From NCBI GenBank assembly GCA_043554545.1, contig CP121337.1, positions 2,356,001 to 2,420,000 on the forward strand: 64,000 nt of DNA, written 5' to 3'. Under the pieces are notes generated by a model, which was not told the origin of the DNA, did no database searches, and saw nothing but the letters and a program-made list of their open reading frames with translations. Of the stretch, positions 1 to 8,959 are shown piece after piece. This DNA is from UBA7330 sp043554545 (GTDB lineage Bacteria > Bacteroidota > Bacteroidia > Cytophagales > Cyclobacteriaceae). Every line of letters begins with the position of its first letter. Position 1 is the stretch's first letter. The position numbers and the translations under genes are program-made.

Positions 1-1150
1 GAAAATAGAAGATAAAAGCAACGAGTACATTTACAATGATCCCTAATAGTACTATGGCCAGGTAAGCCATATTCCTGCTGGTCATCCAGACAAACACTAG
101 CAGGATCAATATAGATAATCCCATGCGCCAAACAATGCTCAGCAATTCAGTCTGCATATGCTCGGTACTGTCATAAGTAGCCGTCATGGTCATATTTGTG
201 GGCAGGTTACCATCCAATTGATCCATAAGCTCCTTTACCTTTCTGCCGGCAACCAGCTCATTGACCTGCTCTGAAGCCACCAGGACGATATTGATGGCAT
301 TCAGTCCATTGATCCGGTAATAGGAGGTGGGCTCCTGGTGGGTCTTTCGAATCTTGCTGACAGTATTCAGGAAGATAATCCGATCCCCTTTTTTAGTTAC
401 AGGGATTTCATCCCACGCTACATCATGGTCAAATGACGTTGTCAGGTAGACACCCGTATAGGCTTCCGGCCCTTGTTTATTCCTGATAGATGTCAACCCC
501 AGAGGACGCTCGTCCAGATACTGCCGAATGGCATTGGAAAGGTCATCAGGGGTAAGTCCCAGTCCCGTCAGCTGGTGGATGTCGTATAACAACTCCCACT
601 CGACAGGTTCCGCCCCATATACATTCACCTCCTGCAATTCCCTGATCTCGGACAGAGGTCTTTTGATATACTTTTCCCCATATTCCTGGAGTTCCTGCGG
701 ACTGTATTTGCCGTTGAGCGTGTACGTCATCAGTGTGCGGGATTCGCCTTCACCCCCATAGTAAATGATGGGATAGCTTACACCCTGAGGAAATGTGGAA
801 GTAACCTGTCGGATCAGGGTAGCAATTTCAAACCTGAGCATCTGCTGGTCTTCCACCTCATCAAACTTCAGCCTGACGAATCCATTACCGGTCGACGACT
901 CAGAATAGATCTCGGTAACACCTTGCAAGGTGGCTAATGTGCCTTCGATCCTGGATGTCACCTTCCGTTCGATGATTTCGGGCGACACATTATGCCAGGA
1001 ATAAGAAATGGTCAGTGTATTGTTGGTGCGGCTGGGCTTATAGTTGAGGTCCAGCAAGGGAATCACACTGATCCCAATGATGGTCAGCAATACGAATGTG
1101 GCGATTACCCGGAAGGAAGAGATGTTGCCGATATGTTTTTCCCTGGTCAC
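1..1150 (-). CDS. RND efflux transporter permease, N-terminal part (cut by window edge)
   Basis: About 383 residues can be read; the gene runs off the left edge. RND permeases are inner-membrane proton antiporters that export drugs, metals or lipids through a periplasmic adaptor and a TolC-type channel. The N-terminus carries SSFRVIATFVLLTIIGISVI (first membrane helix), then SRTNNTLTISYSW and EVEDQQMLRFEIATLIRQV, which fit the porter domain of the HAE/HME class. A second helical block starts near residue 345. The start is taken as GTG at 1150 because an in-frame TGA lies about 27 bases upstream and the first helix follows directly. Base composition is more GC-rich than in the genes to its right. 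No adaptor gene is visible here. The family call is firm; the substrate is unknown. Confidence 0.85.
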   Translation of the reverse strand, partial: MTREKHIGNISSFRVIATFVLLTIIGISVIPLLDLNYKPSRTNNTLTISYSWHNVSPEIIERKVTSRIEGTLATLQGVTEIYSESSTGNGFVRLKFDEVEDQQMLRFEIATLIRQVTSTFPQGVSYPIIYYGGEGESRTLMTYTLNGKYSPQELQEYGEKYIKRPLSEIRELQEVNVYGAEPVEWELLYDIHQLTGLGLTPDDLSNAIRQYLDERPLGLTSIRNKQGPEAYTGVYLTTSFDHDVAWDEIPVTKKGDRIIFLNTVSKIRKTHQEPTSYYRINGLNAINIVLVASEQVNELVAGRKVKELMDQLDGNLPTNMTMTATYDSTEHMQTELLSIVWRMGLSILILLVFVWMTSRNMAYLAIVLLGIIVNVLVAFIFYF

Positions 1151-1240
1151 AATCCTTAAATATAAGGCAAATCAGCACATGACGGTGAGGTTTCTGAAAA
1201 GCAAGGAAGTATTATTGAAATAATACAGTATTATGAATTA

Positions 1241-2197
1241 TCAAGAATCGTTTTCATAAGCATGATGATATTTTTTTGATACTGGCCATTTAAGGTCATT
1301 CAAAAACTTATCAGTCAAATCCTGATTAGAAGCTAATGAGCAGGCTATAAAAAAATTGTCTACAATATCTTGAATGGAATTTGTCCTTGGCCTTTTGTTT
1401 ACTTCACTCCATAACTTTTTAAGAAATTCATCACCTCCGTAAGTATTATACAAGTCAAACAAAATAGAGGCAAATAAATTACTTGCTTCCAGGCCATGTT
1501 TATTTGGAATACCTTTTCCAACCAGCAAAGTATTCATGAAGTTGTAAGATGTATCAGACTTGTACAACTCAAGAAGATCTCTGTTAGCTTGCAAGTTCTC
1601 CTGGAATGAGTAACCGTTAAAAGGAGAGCATTTTAATCCAAGATTATTCATGATTACAAACCTCATAAAAACAGCAAAGCCTGTATGAAAGGAGTGGTTA
1701 ATCTCCGCTCCTGGATAATTCAATTGATCACCAAAAACCCAGAAAACTCTTCCAAGCTCATAAAATGGTAGTTGATCATAGGAATTAGATTCATCTACTT
1801 CATTGTAAAATTTGTTGAATTTCAATTTAGTTATTTCAATGGCATTTCCACCCAGTTCTCCACATCCTGAACCACATGTTGTGCTTACAACCGCAACCGT
1901 AATCTGTTCTTGATCCTTTTTTGGATTATTTAGAAGAAAACTGTATGCTTTAGCTGCTGTGTCTAAAACGTCAGTAATATTAGAAAGGGTTTGGACACAA
2001 TATTCTTCTTCATAGAAGATTGAAATCTTACTTCCTTGATGCCTTTTTAGAAAGTACGTATCACCGTTAAATGCAGTATAAAGGATGTATTTGTGATTGT
2101 AATAGCCGAGAATAAGTGTAACTACTGCTACGATTGTTATTGTGACAGAGAACGATTGCAATAGTCCGATGTGTTTGATCTTGTTCAAGAAATTCAT
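1241..2197 (-). CDS. Membrane-anchored protein of unknown function
   Basis: 318 residues. One membrane segment at about residues 12-32 (SFSVTITIVAVVTLILGYY) is followed by a soluble, presumably periplasmic, domain. That domain has a cysteine pair in TTCGSGCGELGG (about 105-117), the stretch FYELGRVFWVFGDQ (about 145-158) and HTGFAVFMRFVIM (about 170-182). The ELGRVFW stretch loosely resembles the helix of zincin-like basic secretory proteins, but a full HExxH motif is absent, so I do not call a peptidase. The gene lies 8 bp after the upstream GT-C gene on the same strand and is probably co-transcribed with it. Family not recognised. Confidence 0.6.
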   Translation of the reverse strand: MNFLNKIKHIGLLQSFSVTITIVAVVTLILGYYNHKYILYTAFNGDTYFLKRHQGSKISIFYEEEYCVQTLSNITDVLDTAAKAYSFLLNNPKKDQEQITVAVVSTTCGSGCGELGGNAIEITKLKFNKFYNEVDESNSYDQLPFYELGRVFWVFGDQLNYPGAEINHSFHTGFAVFMRFVIMNNLGLKCSPFNGYSFQENLQANRDLLELYKSDTSYNFMNTLLVGKGIPNKHGLEASNLFASILFDLYNTYGGDEFLKKLWSEVNKRPRTNSIQDIVDNFFIACSLASNQDLTDKFLNDLKWPVSKKYHHAYENDS

Positions 2198-2205
2198 ATG
2201 CTTTT

Positions 2206-3912
2206 TTAACGATCAGAATTGCTACCTAACCGATAAATGCCAATGATTACATTGTTTTTTACTTTGATGCTATCAATAAGCTGCTGATTATATGGGTACT
2301 TTTTCTCCATTATCTTTTCAGTCGATTGCGCGTTTAGGTGGTAATTAGTAATAAAGAAGTCCGCGGAATCGATATTCGTTTCTCTTATTCTTTTTTTCAG
2401 ATCCTGGGACAGGATATACCAGTTATTCATCCCACAAAAATTTGAATATGCCACATTAATTTTTTCCTCATCTGAATCGTTGATTAGTTTCTCCAGACCC
2501 TGCTTGAAGCTTAATCCATAATAGTCAAGATCAAAATTGTCACTGGCATTTCTTTCTGCTATTTCATTAAAATAAACATTCTGGTGTGGGTGCATCGTAA
2601 CAGTATCATAAACTACTTTGCTCATGCCAAATAAAAGAATACTCGTAATTATTGCTTTGCTCAAAGTGAGCCAATTCTTATTGGTGATATTATTCCCAAT
2701 AGCATCTGAAACAGCTTTTAGCCCAATGATGGAGATCACAATCAATGGAGGGTAAATAAAATATAAATGTCGCCATCCATTGTAAAGTGTTGAATTCAGT
2801 ATAATTACGGCAAGAAGGGGTAGCAGGAATAGGCAAAGAAAAATCAGATTGTTTCTTTCATATTTGTTAGCATATAACGCTAGTTTATTTTTAAGGGTAC
2901 TAACAGTCACAAACCAAACCCCCAACAGAAAAGTCACCAAATATAGAATTGGAGTTGATACCGCAATCCATCCGGGAATGTAGAACCAGGGAAGGTTATC
3001 GGGATATACAAAATCTCCCATAAAGAAGATACTATTTCTCCATCTGAAATGACTCATTGATGTAAATGAATATAGAAAATGGTGCATTGGGTCTGACCAT
3101 AAGAATGGCCAGAGGAAGATAGTAAAAGCAACAAAAAAGAGAATAAATAGCATTGATAATGTCAGATAACTTTTCAATACTTCCAGCCTTTTTTTGTTCT
3201 TTAACCAATCAAGCATCACAAAGCAAAGAGTTATTGCTGGTATGTATATAGCCACTATTCTTGTGTTTACGGCCATCGCGCAAGCAAAGGCATGCAGTAT
3301 GATATATTTTAGATTTTTAGAATCGAGATACTTAAACATGGTGTAGGTACTGATAATGCACCAACTTAACAAAGGAATGTCTTTTGGGTTGTAAAAGGAG
3401 TTAGCAAATATCCGTGGACTCAGGATCAAAAATAGGGTACCCAAAAGCGCTAACTTCCAATCATCTAAATGATATTCGATTGTCCTGAAAAAGAATATAG
3501 TGCTAATCCAAAAAAGTATAAAAACCATTAAATGCCTCAAAAGAAAGACATCTCTTGAATTGCTCAATCCCAGGGAAAGCTCTGTAAAGTATGCAACCAT
3601 CTGAAAGATTACACCATAGTCTCGGTGGTCGTAGTATTGTATATCTTGATTGTAAACGTGCTTTACAGGAAAAACATGGCCAAGTTGGTTGTTTACGTAC
3701 TCAAATGAAACAATACCATGCTTTCGTTGGATAGGCTCATCCATTGAAACACCATAATCATCAAAAATCTGCGAGCCAATGAATAAGTGTATAAGGAAAA
3801 ACATCCATACAATTAAATCTCTGGTTCCGAATTTCTTCTTGAAATCAGCTATCATAGAAGCAGTAGCAGCTTCAGGATGACTCAGATATCTAAATGCATT
3901 CTTTAAACTCAT
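2206..3912 (-). CDS. GT-C / PMT-like membrane glycosyltransferase
   Basis: 568 residues with about ten hydrophobic segments. The first extracytoplasmic loop contains DDYGVSMDEP (about residues 51-60). This acidic pattern just after the first helix is typical of GT39/PMT and ArnT-like enzymes, which use polyprenyl-phosphate sugars as donors. The YNPKDIPLLSW stretch (about 173-183) and a C-terminal soluble tail after about residue 440 also fit the GT-C layout. It is followed by the 318-residue membrane protein with an 8-bp gap. The acceptor is unknown. It could act on surface glycan or on protein, and it is one of two GT-C-like proteins in the window that might use the polyprenyl-phosphate pentose made by the cassette at 48.8-51.8 kb; that link is inference. 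Confidence 0.7.
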   Translation of the reverse strand: MSLKNAFRYLSHPEAATASMIADFKKKFGTRDLIVWMFFLIHLFIGSQIFDDYGVSMDEPIQRKHGIVSFEYVNNQLGHVFPVKHVYNQDIQYYDHRDYGVIFQMVAYFTELSLGLSNSRDVFLLRHLMVFILFWISTIFFFRTIEYHLDDWKLALLGTLFLILSPRIFANSFYNPKDIPLLSWCIISTYTMFKYLDSKNLKYIILHAFACAMAVNTRIVAIYIPAITLCFVMLDWLKNKKRLEVLKSYLTLSMLFILFFVAFTIFLWPFLWSDPMHHFLYSFTSMSHFRWRNSIFFMGDFVYPDNLPWFYIPGWIAVSTPILYLVTFLLGVWFVTVSTLKNKLALYANKYERNNLIFLCLFLLPLLAVIILNSTLYNGWRHLYFIYPPLIVISIIGLKAVSDAIGNNITNKNWLTLSKAIITSILLFGMSKVVYDTVTMHPHQNVYFNEIAERNASDNFDLDYYGLSFKQGLEKLINDSDEEKINVAYSNFCGMNNWYILSQDLKKRIRETNIDSADFFITNYHLNAQSTEKIMEKKYPYNQQLIDSIKVKNNVIIGIYRLGSNSDR

Positions 3913-4275
3913 CGTTAATAGTCAAACCTAACTCCTTTTGGCAATTTGCTATATCTTATTAGGGTAGGGTATTCCAATCCTGAAGTAAATCTCTTTTCCA
4001 CTCAAAGAAAACTTATTGTAGTTTAATAAAGATTTCTCAAAACGTTTTAATAATAATATCTATATTTTGATTAATAAAAAAATTGATTTATAAATGATTC
4101 ATTGTAAAGACTTTATTGAGTTATTAGCTAATTTTTATAATGTAAAAATGATAGACTTTTTTTTGATTAACTATGTCTGAATTATAGCATACAATTAATT
4201 TAGGTGTGTACCATTTAAGTGAGAACTCATGAGTTATTTAATAATTAATTTTTAACCTTTAAACTTTCTAATTCA
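3913..4275. other. Divergent intergenic region, AT-rich
   Basis: 363 bp between a leftward glycosyltransferase gene and the rightward peptide gene. It is very AT-rich with several T and A tracts and must hold the promoters of both units. I could not identify a convincing Bacteroidota -33/-7 pair, an RNA gene or a conserved short reading frame. Confidence 0.5.
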
Positions 4276-4542
4276 ATGAAAAAGTTAATTTTCAGTTTTT
4301 GCGGAGCTGCGATAGTTGCAGCTGCATTAATGTTTAATCTCCAAGCTAATCAGACTGCTGCGGACTCCGTTTCTTTGATGGAATCGGTCCAAATTGAAGC
4401 AATTGCTGGAAGCTATGAATGTTATCAGGCCATGGGATATTGTGGATGGTTTTCTGGTCTTGATTGGATATGTGAACCAGAGGGTTATGACCCACAGGGT
4501 CCCTGTCAGCAGTACTACTGTGAAGATTGTGATAATATATAA
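4276..4542 (+). CDS. NVEALA-type secreted cysteine-rich peptide
   Basis: 88 residues. The N-terminus is a signal sequence (MKKLIFSFCGAAIVAAALMF). It is followed by SVSLMESVQIEAIAG (about 31-45), which resembles the conserved end of the NVEALA leader found in Bacteroidota small peptides; here the core reads IEAIAG. After it come six cysteines (about 49, 56, 66, 77, 82 and 85) in a tail rich in Tyr, Gly and acidic residues. It looks like a precursor whose leader is removed and whose mature part is disulfide-bonded. NVEALA-family members usually sit beside 6-bladed propeller lipoproteins, as here. The function of the family is not established to my knowledge. A terminator-like hairpin follows 8 bases after the stop, so the peptide could be made in excess over the downstream proteins. 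Confidence 0.75.
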   Translation: MKKLIFSFCGAAIVAAALMFNLQANQTAADSVSLMESVQIEAIAGSYECYQAMGYCGWFSGLDWICEPEGYDPQGPCQQYYCEDCDNI

Positions 4543-4549
4543 TACTGCG

Positions 4550-4584
4550 AAGTATGTCACGGTTTTCGTGACATACTTATTTTT
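4550..4584 (+). terminator. Intrinsic terminator or attenuator between peptide and propeller genes
   Basis: Perfect 12-bp stem (AAGTATGTCACG, 4550-4561, pairing with 4567-4578), loop of 5 bases (4562-4566), then ATTTTT. It stands between the peptide stop (4542) and the propeller start (4603). The genes are close and co-directional, so partial read-through is likely and would set a high peptide:propeller ratio. Confidence 0.75.
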
Positions 4585-4602
4585 GAATTTTAAATTGAAT
4601 GA

Positions 4603-5718
4603 ATGAATAAAACATTTTTATTTTCAGTAATTGCTTTGGTTTTTTCTTGCTCTTCAACCACATCTGAAATCAAAAATCTGAAAGTTGCAGAAAATTATAT
4701 TGTCCATTTAGGCGAAGCAATTTCAGAGAATGATCTGGAGATTAAAATTGTTGACTTAACGCCATTAAGTCAAGCTGGTTTTGATGGATTTAGTGATAAT
4801 CTCAGGTTGTTGTTCGAAGGAGACAATTTTTACGTTTTTGATAAAGAGCAACAGTTTTTGATGGTTTATGATTCATTGGGGTATAATCTGCAGAAAATTG
4901 GCGGTAAAGGGAAAGGACCAAATGAACTTAGCAGAGCAATTGATTTTGCTGTGAGTGCAGACGAAGTGGTTTTTCTTAAACGAGCTGGAAACAATATGAT
5001 TTTGAACCACTTCGGCAAGGATGGGAATCATATTCGTAATGAAAATATACCAGTTTCCGCGGTCTCACTAGGAAGATTTGCGTCCGGAGATTATGTTGTA
5101 TTTACTGGTTGGAATAACCAGACAATGCCTGATAAGTTGTGCCGCATTGATCACTCTTCCGGTGATTTCACTACTTTTTTTCCTCACGAGTTTGAAGAGC
5201 CAAAGATTCCTGTTGGCGGTGGGGACAACTTCACCTATTCTAATAGAGGTGTTTTTTTTATGGAGAGTCTTAAATCAGAGATTTTTCAGATTGGCGAACA
5301 GAATGAACTGAAGTTGTTCTCTTATATTGATCTTGGAGATTTGGATATTAATAATGACTTCTGGTCTATGGAACCTATGAAAGCTGCAGAAATGCTTATG
5401 AAAAATGGCTTTTATCACTGCAGATACTTTTGGGTTACTGAAGATTTTATCATTCTTGAGGGTGTGTTAAACAAAGATAATGGTCGGGTGTTTCTAACTG
5501 CTCACCAAATAAGTAATGGAGTCACTAAGGCTAAGGAGATTGAGCCTGGGTCAGTCGATCAGCTTCTTTTGGACATCTTTCACGTGGAAGATAATCATAT
5601 ATACTCTTTAGGTGATGGGTATGCCATCAAGGAGCTGGGGCTGGAGCAAGAACTGGATATTGATATGAATGTGTCCGATACGATGTATTATTTGGTTAAA
5701 TCAGAGCTAAGATTTTAA
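4603..5718 (+). CDS. 6-bladed beta-propeller lipoprotein
   Basis: 371 residues. The signal peptide ends in a lipobox-like LVFSCSS with Cys16, so the protein is probably lipid-anchored. The first blade has the family pattern YVFDKEQQFLMVYDSLG followed by IGGKGKGPNEL (about residues 104-114), the variant of the usual GKGPGEF motif of the Bacteroidota TolB-like/DUF5128 propellers. Repeats of beta strands fill the remainder. It is transcribed with the NVEALA-type peptide upstream (60-bp gap containing a terminator-like hairpin) and the thioredoxin-like gene 2 bp downstream. This placement suggests that it binds, matures or exports the peptide, which is inference. The start is ATG right after the hairpin. 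Confidence 0.8.
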   Translation: MNKTFLFSVIALVFSCSSTTSEIKNLKVAENYIVHLGEAISENDLEIKIVDLTPLSQAGFDGFSDNLRLLFEGDNFYVFDKEQQFLMVYDSLGYNLQKIGGKGKGPNELSRAIDFAVSADEVVFLKRAGNNMILNHFGKDGNHIRNENIPVSAVSLGRFASGDYVVFTGWNNQTMPDKLCRIDHSSGDFTTFFPHEFEEPKIPVGGGDNFTYSNRGVFFMESLKSEIFQIGEQNELKLFSYIDLGDLDINNDFWSMEPMKAAEMLMKNGFYHCRYFWVTEDFIILEGVLNKDNGRVFLTAHQISNGVTKAKEIEPGSVDQLLLDIFHVEDNHIYSLGDGYAIKELGLEQELDIDMNVSDTMYYLVKSELRF

Positions 5719-5720
5719 GT

Positions 5721-6242
5721 ATGAGGATTCTCAATAAGCTTTTATCCATAGTCATAAGACCTGAATTTGTTATTCCTGGCATTCTTCTGATCCTCGTTCT
5801 TTTCTACATCTCACGATCTGACTCCAACAGGGAAGTACAACTGGTTAAGGATTTGGAAGTGTGGCAACCCCAGAATTCAGTGGATTTGGACGAAAGCTGG
5901 TTTGCTGAAGGTTGTAAAGTGGTTGTGTATATGAAACATTACCAAAAGTTTCATCGCCTTGATCTATGGATGAAATACATCAAAAAGTATCCAAATATTC
6001 CTTTTTTGTTCTATTACGCCGGAGGAGATCCTGACAAATACTTCAAACAGCTTAGCGAAATCGGTTTTAACCATCCTGTCATGATAGATAAGGAAGGTCA
6101 GTTTTATGAGATGAACAAGGCTAATATGGATGATTTTTCGTTTATTGCTTTAGTGGTAAGCGAAAATTCAGTAACACTTTCAAACCCGACCATATCAAAT
6201 TTTGAGAAGCTGTTAAAGGAGTGTGGTAAAGCTAATAGGTAG
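5721..6242 (+). CDS. Membrane-anchored thioredoxin-like protein without CxxC
   Basis: 173 residues. One membrane helix at about 14-30 (FVIPGILLILVLFYI) is followed by a periplasmic domain. The order VVVYMKHYQKFHRLDLWMKY, then IPFLFYYAGGDPDKYFKQL, then HPVMIDKEGQFYEMN fits a thioredoxin/TlpA-like fold. The place where CxxC should stand has no cysteine, so redox activity of the usual kind is unlikely; the only two cysteines are elsewhere (GCKVV and KECGK). It starts 2 bp after the propeller gene and completes the peptide-propeller-thioredoxin-like unit. A binding or chaperone role for the cysteine-rich peptide is possible but unproven. Confidence 0.6.
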   Translation: MRILNKLLSIVIRPEFVIPGILLILVLFYISRSDSNREVQLVKDLEVWQPQNSVDLDESWFAEGCKVVVYMKHYQKFHRLDLWMKYIKKYPNIPFLFYYAGGDPDKYFKQLSEIGFNHPVMIDKEGQFYEMNKANMDDFSFIALVVSENSVTLSNPTISNFEKLLKECGKANR

Positions 6243-6362
6243 GTCTTAAAGCCTTGAGATGGTTAATTGCCTTTATTTTACAATTGAATTATTGCTATTT
6301 ACTTATCACCTGAATCATACCTTTAAAGCTAAACAAGATCGTCCAATGTCCTGCAAGCCATG

Positions 6363-6386
6363 ACGATCCTGGCAGGAGTCGTTTTA
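6363..6386 (+). terminator. Probable intrinsic terminator of the peptide/propeller operon
   Basis: Stem ACGATCCT (6363-6370) pairs with AGGA and TCGT (6374-6377 and 6379-6382, one bulged G), loop GGC, then TTTATTT. It lies 120 bp after the thioredoxin-like gene and is the only terminator candidate before the next gene. Confidence 0.5.
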
Positions 6387-6760
6387 TTTCATGGCTATCT
6401 ATGTCCAGGGTGTCTTGCCATCAAATGTAATAATGTAACCTTTTGGCAGTTATATTAAATTATATAATGATCGAATAACTGAAAGCTCAAAAGTCAATCC
6501 ACTACATTAAAATAACTAAATTATTAGTTTATTTTTCTTATTATTGTCCTACTGAACGTATTCAAATGAACATTGTATTACTTCGCCTAACCTGATTCCA
6601 AACTCAATATCTGCGGACGCTGAACTGGTTGGATTTATAGAAATGGATCATGATTTTTTAGCAAATTACAATAAAGATCAAAATGCATTCAAATAGAGTC
6701 AAATCCAATCGTAGTAATTGCCGAGCTCAAATAATTTGATTCTAATATTTGACATAGACA
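6387..6760. other. Intergenic region with a coding-like remnant
   Basis: 374 bp. From 6556 to 6696 (+) there is an open frame of 46 codons without a start codon. It includes SISADAELVGFIEMDHDFL and ends in TAG, and looks like the tail of a lost small gene; I cannot assign it. The rest is AT-rich and presumably holds the promoter of the propeller gene at 6761. Confidence 0.3.
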
Positions 6761-7852
6761 ATGACCCTCTATTTAAAAGATATTGCTTTTCCAAGAATAG
6801 ATTTCAGGTGGCTGATACCCATCATACTTTTCTGCGGTTGCCAATATTCCTCCGGAGATGAAATCTACAGAATTAAACCAGATGGAACAACATTGTCTGA
6901 TTTATTTGAGCAAACCAGCCATTTAAAAGGTAAAGTTATCGATGATGTCGTGTTGGGAAACCCAAACTGGTTAATCAATATGGACACATTATTGATTTCT
7001 ATGCAAATGATGGGATCAAATATTTTGAATATCTATGATCTGAAGAATAATAGAACAGTAGGAGACTTCGGAAAAATTGGTAAAGGTCCAGGAGAATTCG
7101 TATCACCATTTAGTTTGGAAAAGCTTTCCGAGGAAAGCATTGGTATATATGATCTTAATGGTAAAGCCTATTATAGAATCCATCTTGATTCGCTTATCCA
7201 TTATGATGACTATCAACCAAAAAAATGGTTGGATTTAAGAGAAAATAAACTTTATAGTTTAAAAGTATTACCAACTGAAGATGAGGGATATATTTCTATG
7301 GGTAATTTTTCTGACGGAAAATATGCTTATTCTACAATGGATGGTCACATAAACTACTTTTACAATTATCCGCCAGACGGACATAATAACATCAGTAATG
7401 AAAAAAAGGCAATGATCTATCAAGGTAAACTTATTAAGCACCCATCTGATAATAGATTTGTTTACTTGAATCAGTCCTCTCCGATCTACGAGATCATGGA
7501 AAAGAGAAATAAAGGTTGGCAAAGAGTAGCAATAAATGTCATTGATTTCCCCAAATACAACTCAGAAAGAGGATATGCTGCGAAAAAAAGAGACAACAAG
7601 AATGGTTTTATTAATGGATGTGTGGGCAGTGAATATATTTATATGCTTTACTCCGGCAAATCCTATGAAACCCACGGGATGGATGCCTATTCAGGTAATA
7701 AAGTCTATGTGATTGATTGGGACGGTAATCCAATAAAATCATTTCAGGTTGAAGAAGAATTGATAAGTATTTCAATGGACGAAAAGGAAGGTATTCTTTA
7801 TGCCATAATGATCGATCCTGAGCCCAGGTATATTGTATACCCTATAAAATAA
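6761..7852 (+). CDS. 6-bladed beta-propeller protein (TolB-like)
   Basis: 363 residues. A hydrophobic N-terminal stretch (WLIPIILFCGC, about 17-27) ends in a possible lipobox with Cys27. The family signature is clear: NILNIYDLKNN followed by FGKIGKGPGEFVSPFSL (about 107-123). Five or six further blades follow, closing with YVIDWDGNPIKSF and LYAIMIDPEPRYIVYPIK. It stands alone on the + strand and converges on the two broken propeller genes at 7869-10134. The N-terminus is longer than usual for a lipoprotein signal, so the true start may lie a few codons inside. Role unknown; such proteins cluster in Bacteroidota genomes. Confidence 0.75.
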   Translation: MTLYLKDIAFPRIDFRWLIPIILFCGCQYSSGDEIYRIKPDGTTLSDLFEQTSHLKGKVIDDVVLGNPNWLINMDTLLISMQMMGSNILNIYDLKNNRTVGDFGKIGKGPGEFVSPFSLEKLSEESIGIYDLNGKAYYRIHLDSLIHYDDYQPKKWLDLRENKLYSLKVLPTEDEGYISMGNFSDGKYAYSTMDGHINYFYNYPPDGHNNISNEKKAMIYQGKLIKHPSDNRFVYLNQSSPIYEIMEKRNKGWQRVAINVIDFPKYNSERGYAAKKRDNKNGFINGCVGSEYIYMLYSGKSYETHGMDAYSGNKVYVIDWDGNPIKSFQVEEELISISMDEKEGILYAIMIDPEPRYIVYPIK

Positions 7853-7868
7853 TTACTTTATATTTTCT

Positions 7869-8958
7869 TCATTCCACCTCAAACACCACGAACACAGGAT
7901 TACTTTCCTCATTGAGCTCCTGATCCGTCAACTTTTTACCTGTTTCTTCCTGGTATTTAATAAGATCCTCTGCTTTTACCTCAAGATAAAGTTGATTTCC
8001 TTGACCAGCATACCCCCTGATTCTTCCCTCAGGTAAGGTTTTGTCCTCAAACAATAGATTTATGTAAAACACTTCATTGGTAGTCTTTGAAATCAGGTAG
8101 TGTAAAGAAGGCCTGTAATTCAAATAGAATTGAAATGTAGTTTTCACTTTCAGCAATTTCATTGGGCCCTGTCACCTTATCACCCTCCTTAACCATATTA
8201 AAAACCTTATCCAGACCCTTTTCCTGGTCTTCATCAGAAATGATTTTGGATTTTTCTATGTCCAAATAATACCTGGGATAAATCTTACCCGCTCTTAACT
8301 CATAAATGTGATAATTGAGCGGAGAGATCAAATGCGGATTTTTACTCGAGCTAATCGGTCTGCTAAGACCAATCCCACCATCTTTTAAATGAAATCCGGT
8401 TTCGAACACATAAATCGGATCTCCCAGATTGTCAGTATACAGATTGTATGAATGGGCGTGATCTTCCCCATTAATCCCCAATACAAGATAATCCCCATCT
8501 ATGATCGCAAAATCTTCCACAAAAAAATCAATCGACCTATCACGCTTAAACTCAAGGTCTGAATCAAAAACGACAAACTTTCTTACTGTCTGATCATGAA
8601 CAATAACTTCGTCATTTTCCTGATCAATAAAGAAACTGTGCGGATCAACCAACTCCCCTACCCCATGGCCAATCGAGGTTTTATTTAAGAACTTACCCTT
8701 TTGATCAAAAACCAGAAGTGATTTCTGCCCGAATGGATCAAACAAATAGATTCGGTCTTGATAAAATTCTACACTAGCTGCAAAATTGTAAATCGAGGAT
8801 TCATTCGTTTCCAATGGGATACAATCAATGATCTTGATATTGGGTGTTCGATGGTCGATGCCTTTCAGGTCTAGTCTTAACCTGGTCACACTCTCCTCTG
8901 TAGAATTGGAAGTACAACCGATAATAAGAATCGCATATATGATTAACCACTTTTTCAT
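7869..8958 (-). pseudogene. 6-bladed beta-propeller lipoprotein, frameshifted
   Basis: Two overlapping frames together make one propeller of about 363 residues. The N-terminal frame starts at ATG 8958 (MKKWLIIYAILIIGCTSN, lipobox Cys) and contains FDPFGQKSLLVFDQKGKFL and GHGVGELVDPHSF, a variant of the GKGPGEF motif. It reads to GPNEIAESENYISI and then goes out of frame near 8130. The second frame (to 7869) picks up QFYLNYRPSLHYLISKT and ends ESNPVFVVFEVE, the usual family C-terminus. The total length is 3n+1, so one extra base would explain it. There is no long homopolymer at the joint. The start is 1 bp after the stop of the upstream propeller, so the three genes 11342 to 7869 form an operon. 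It may be a real mutation or a sequencing error. Confidence 0.75.
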
Positions 8959-8959
8959 A

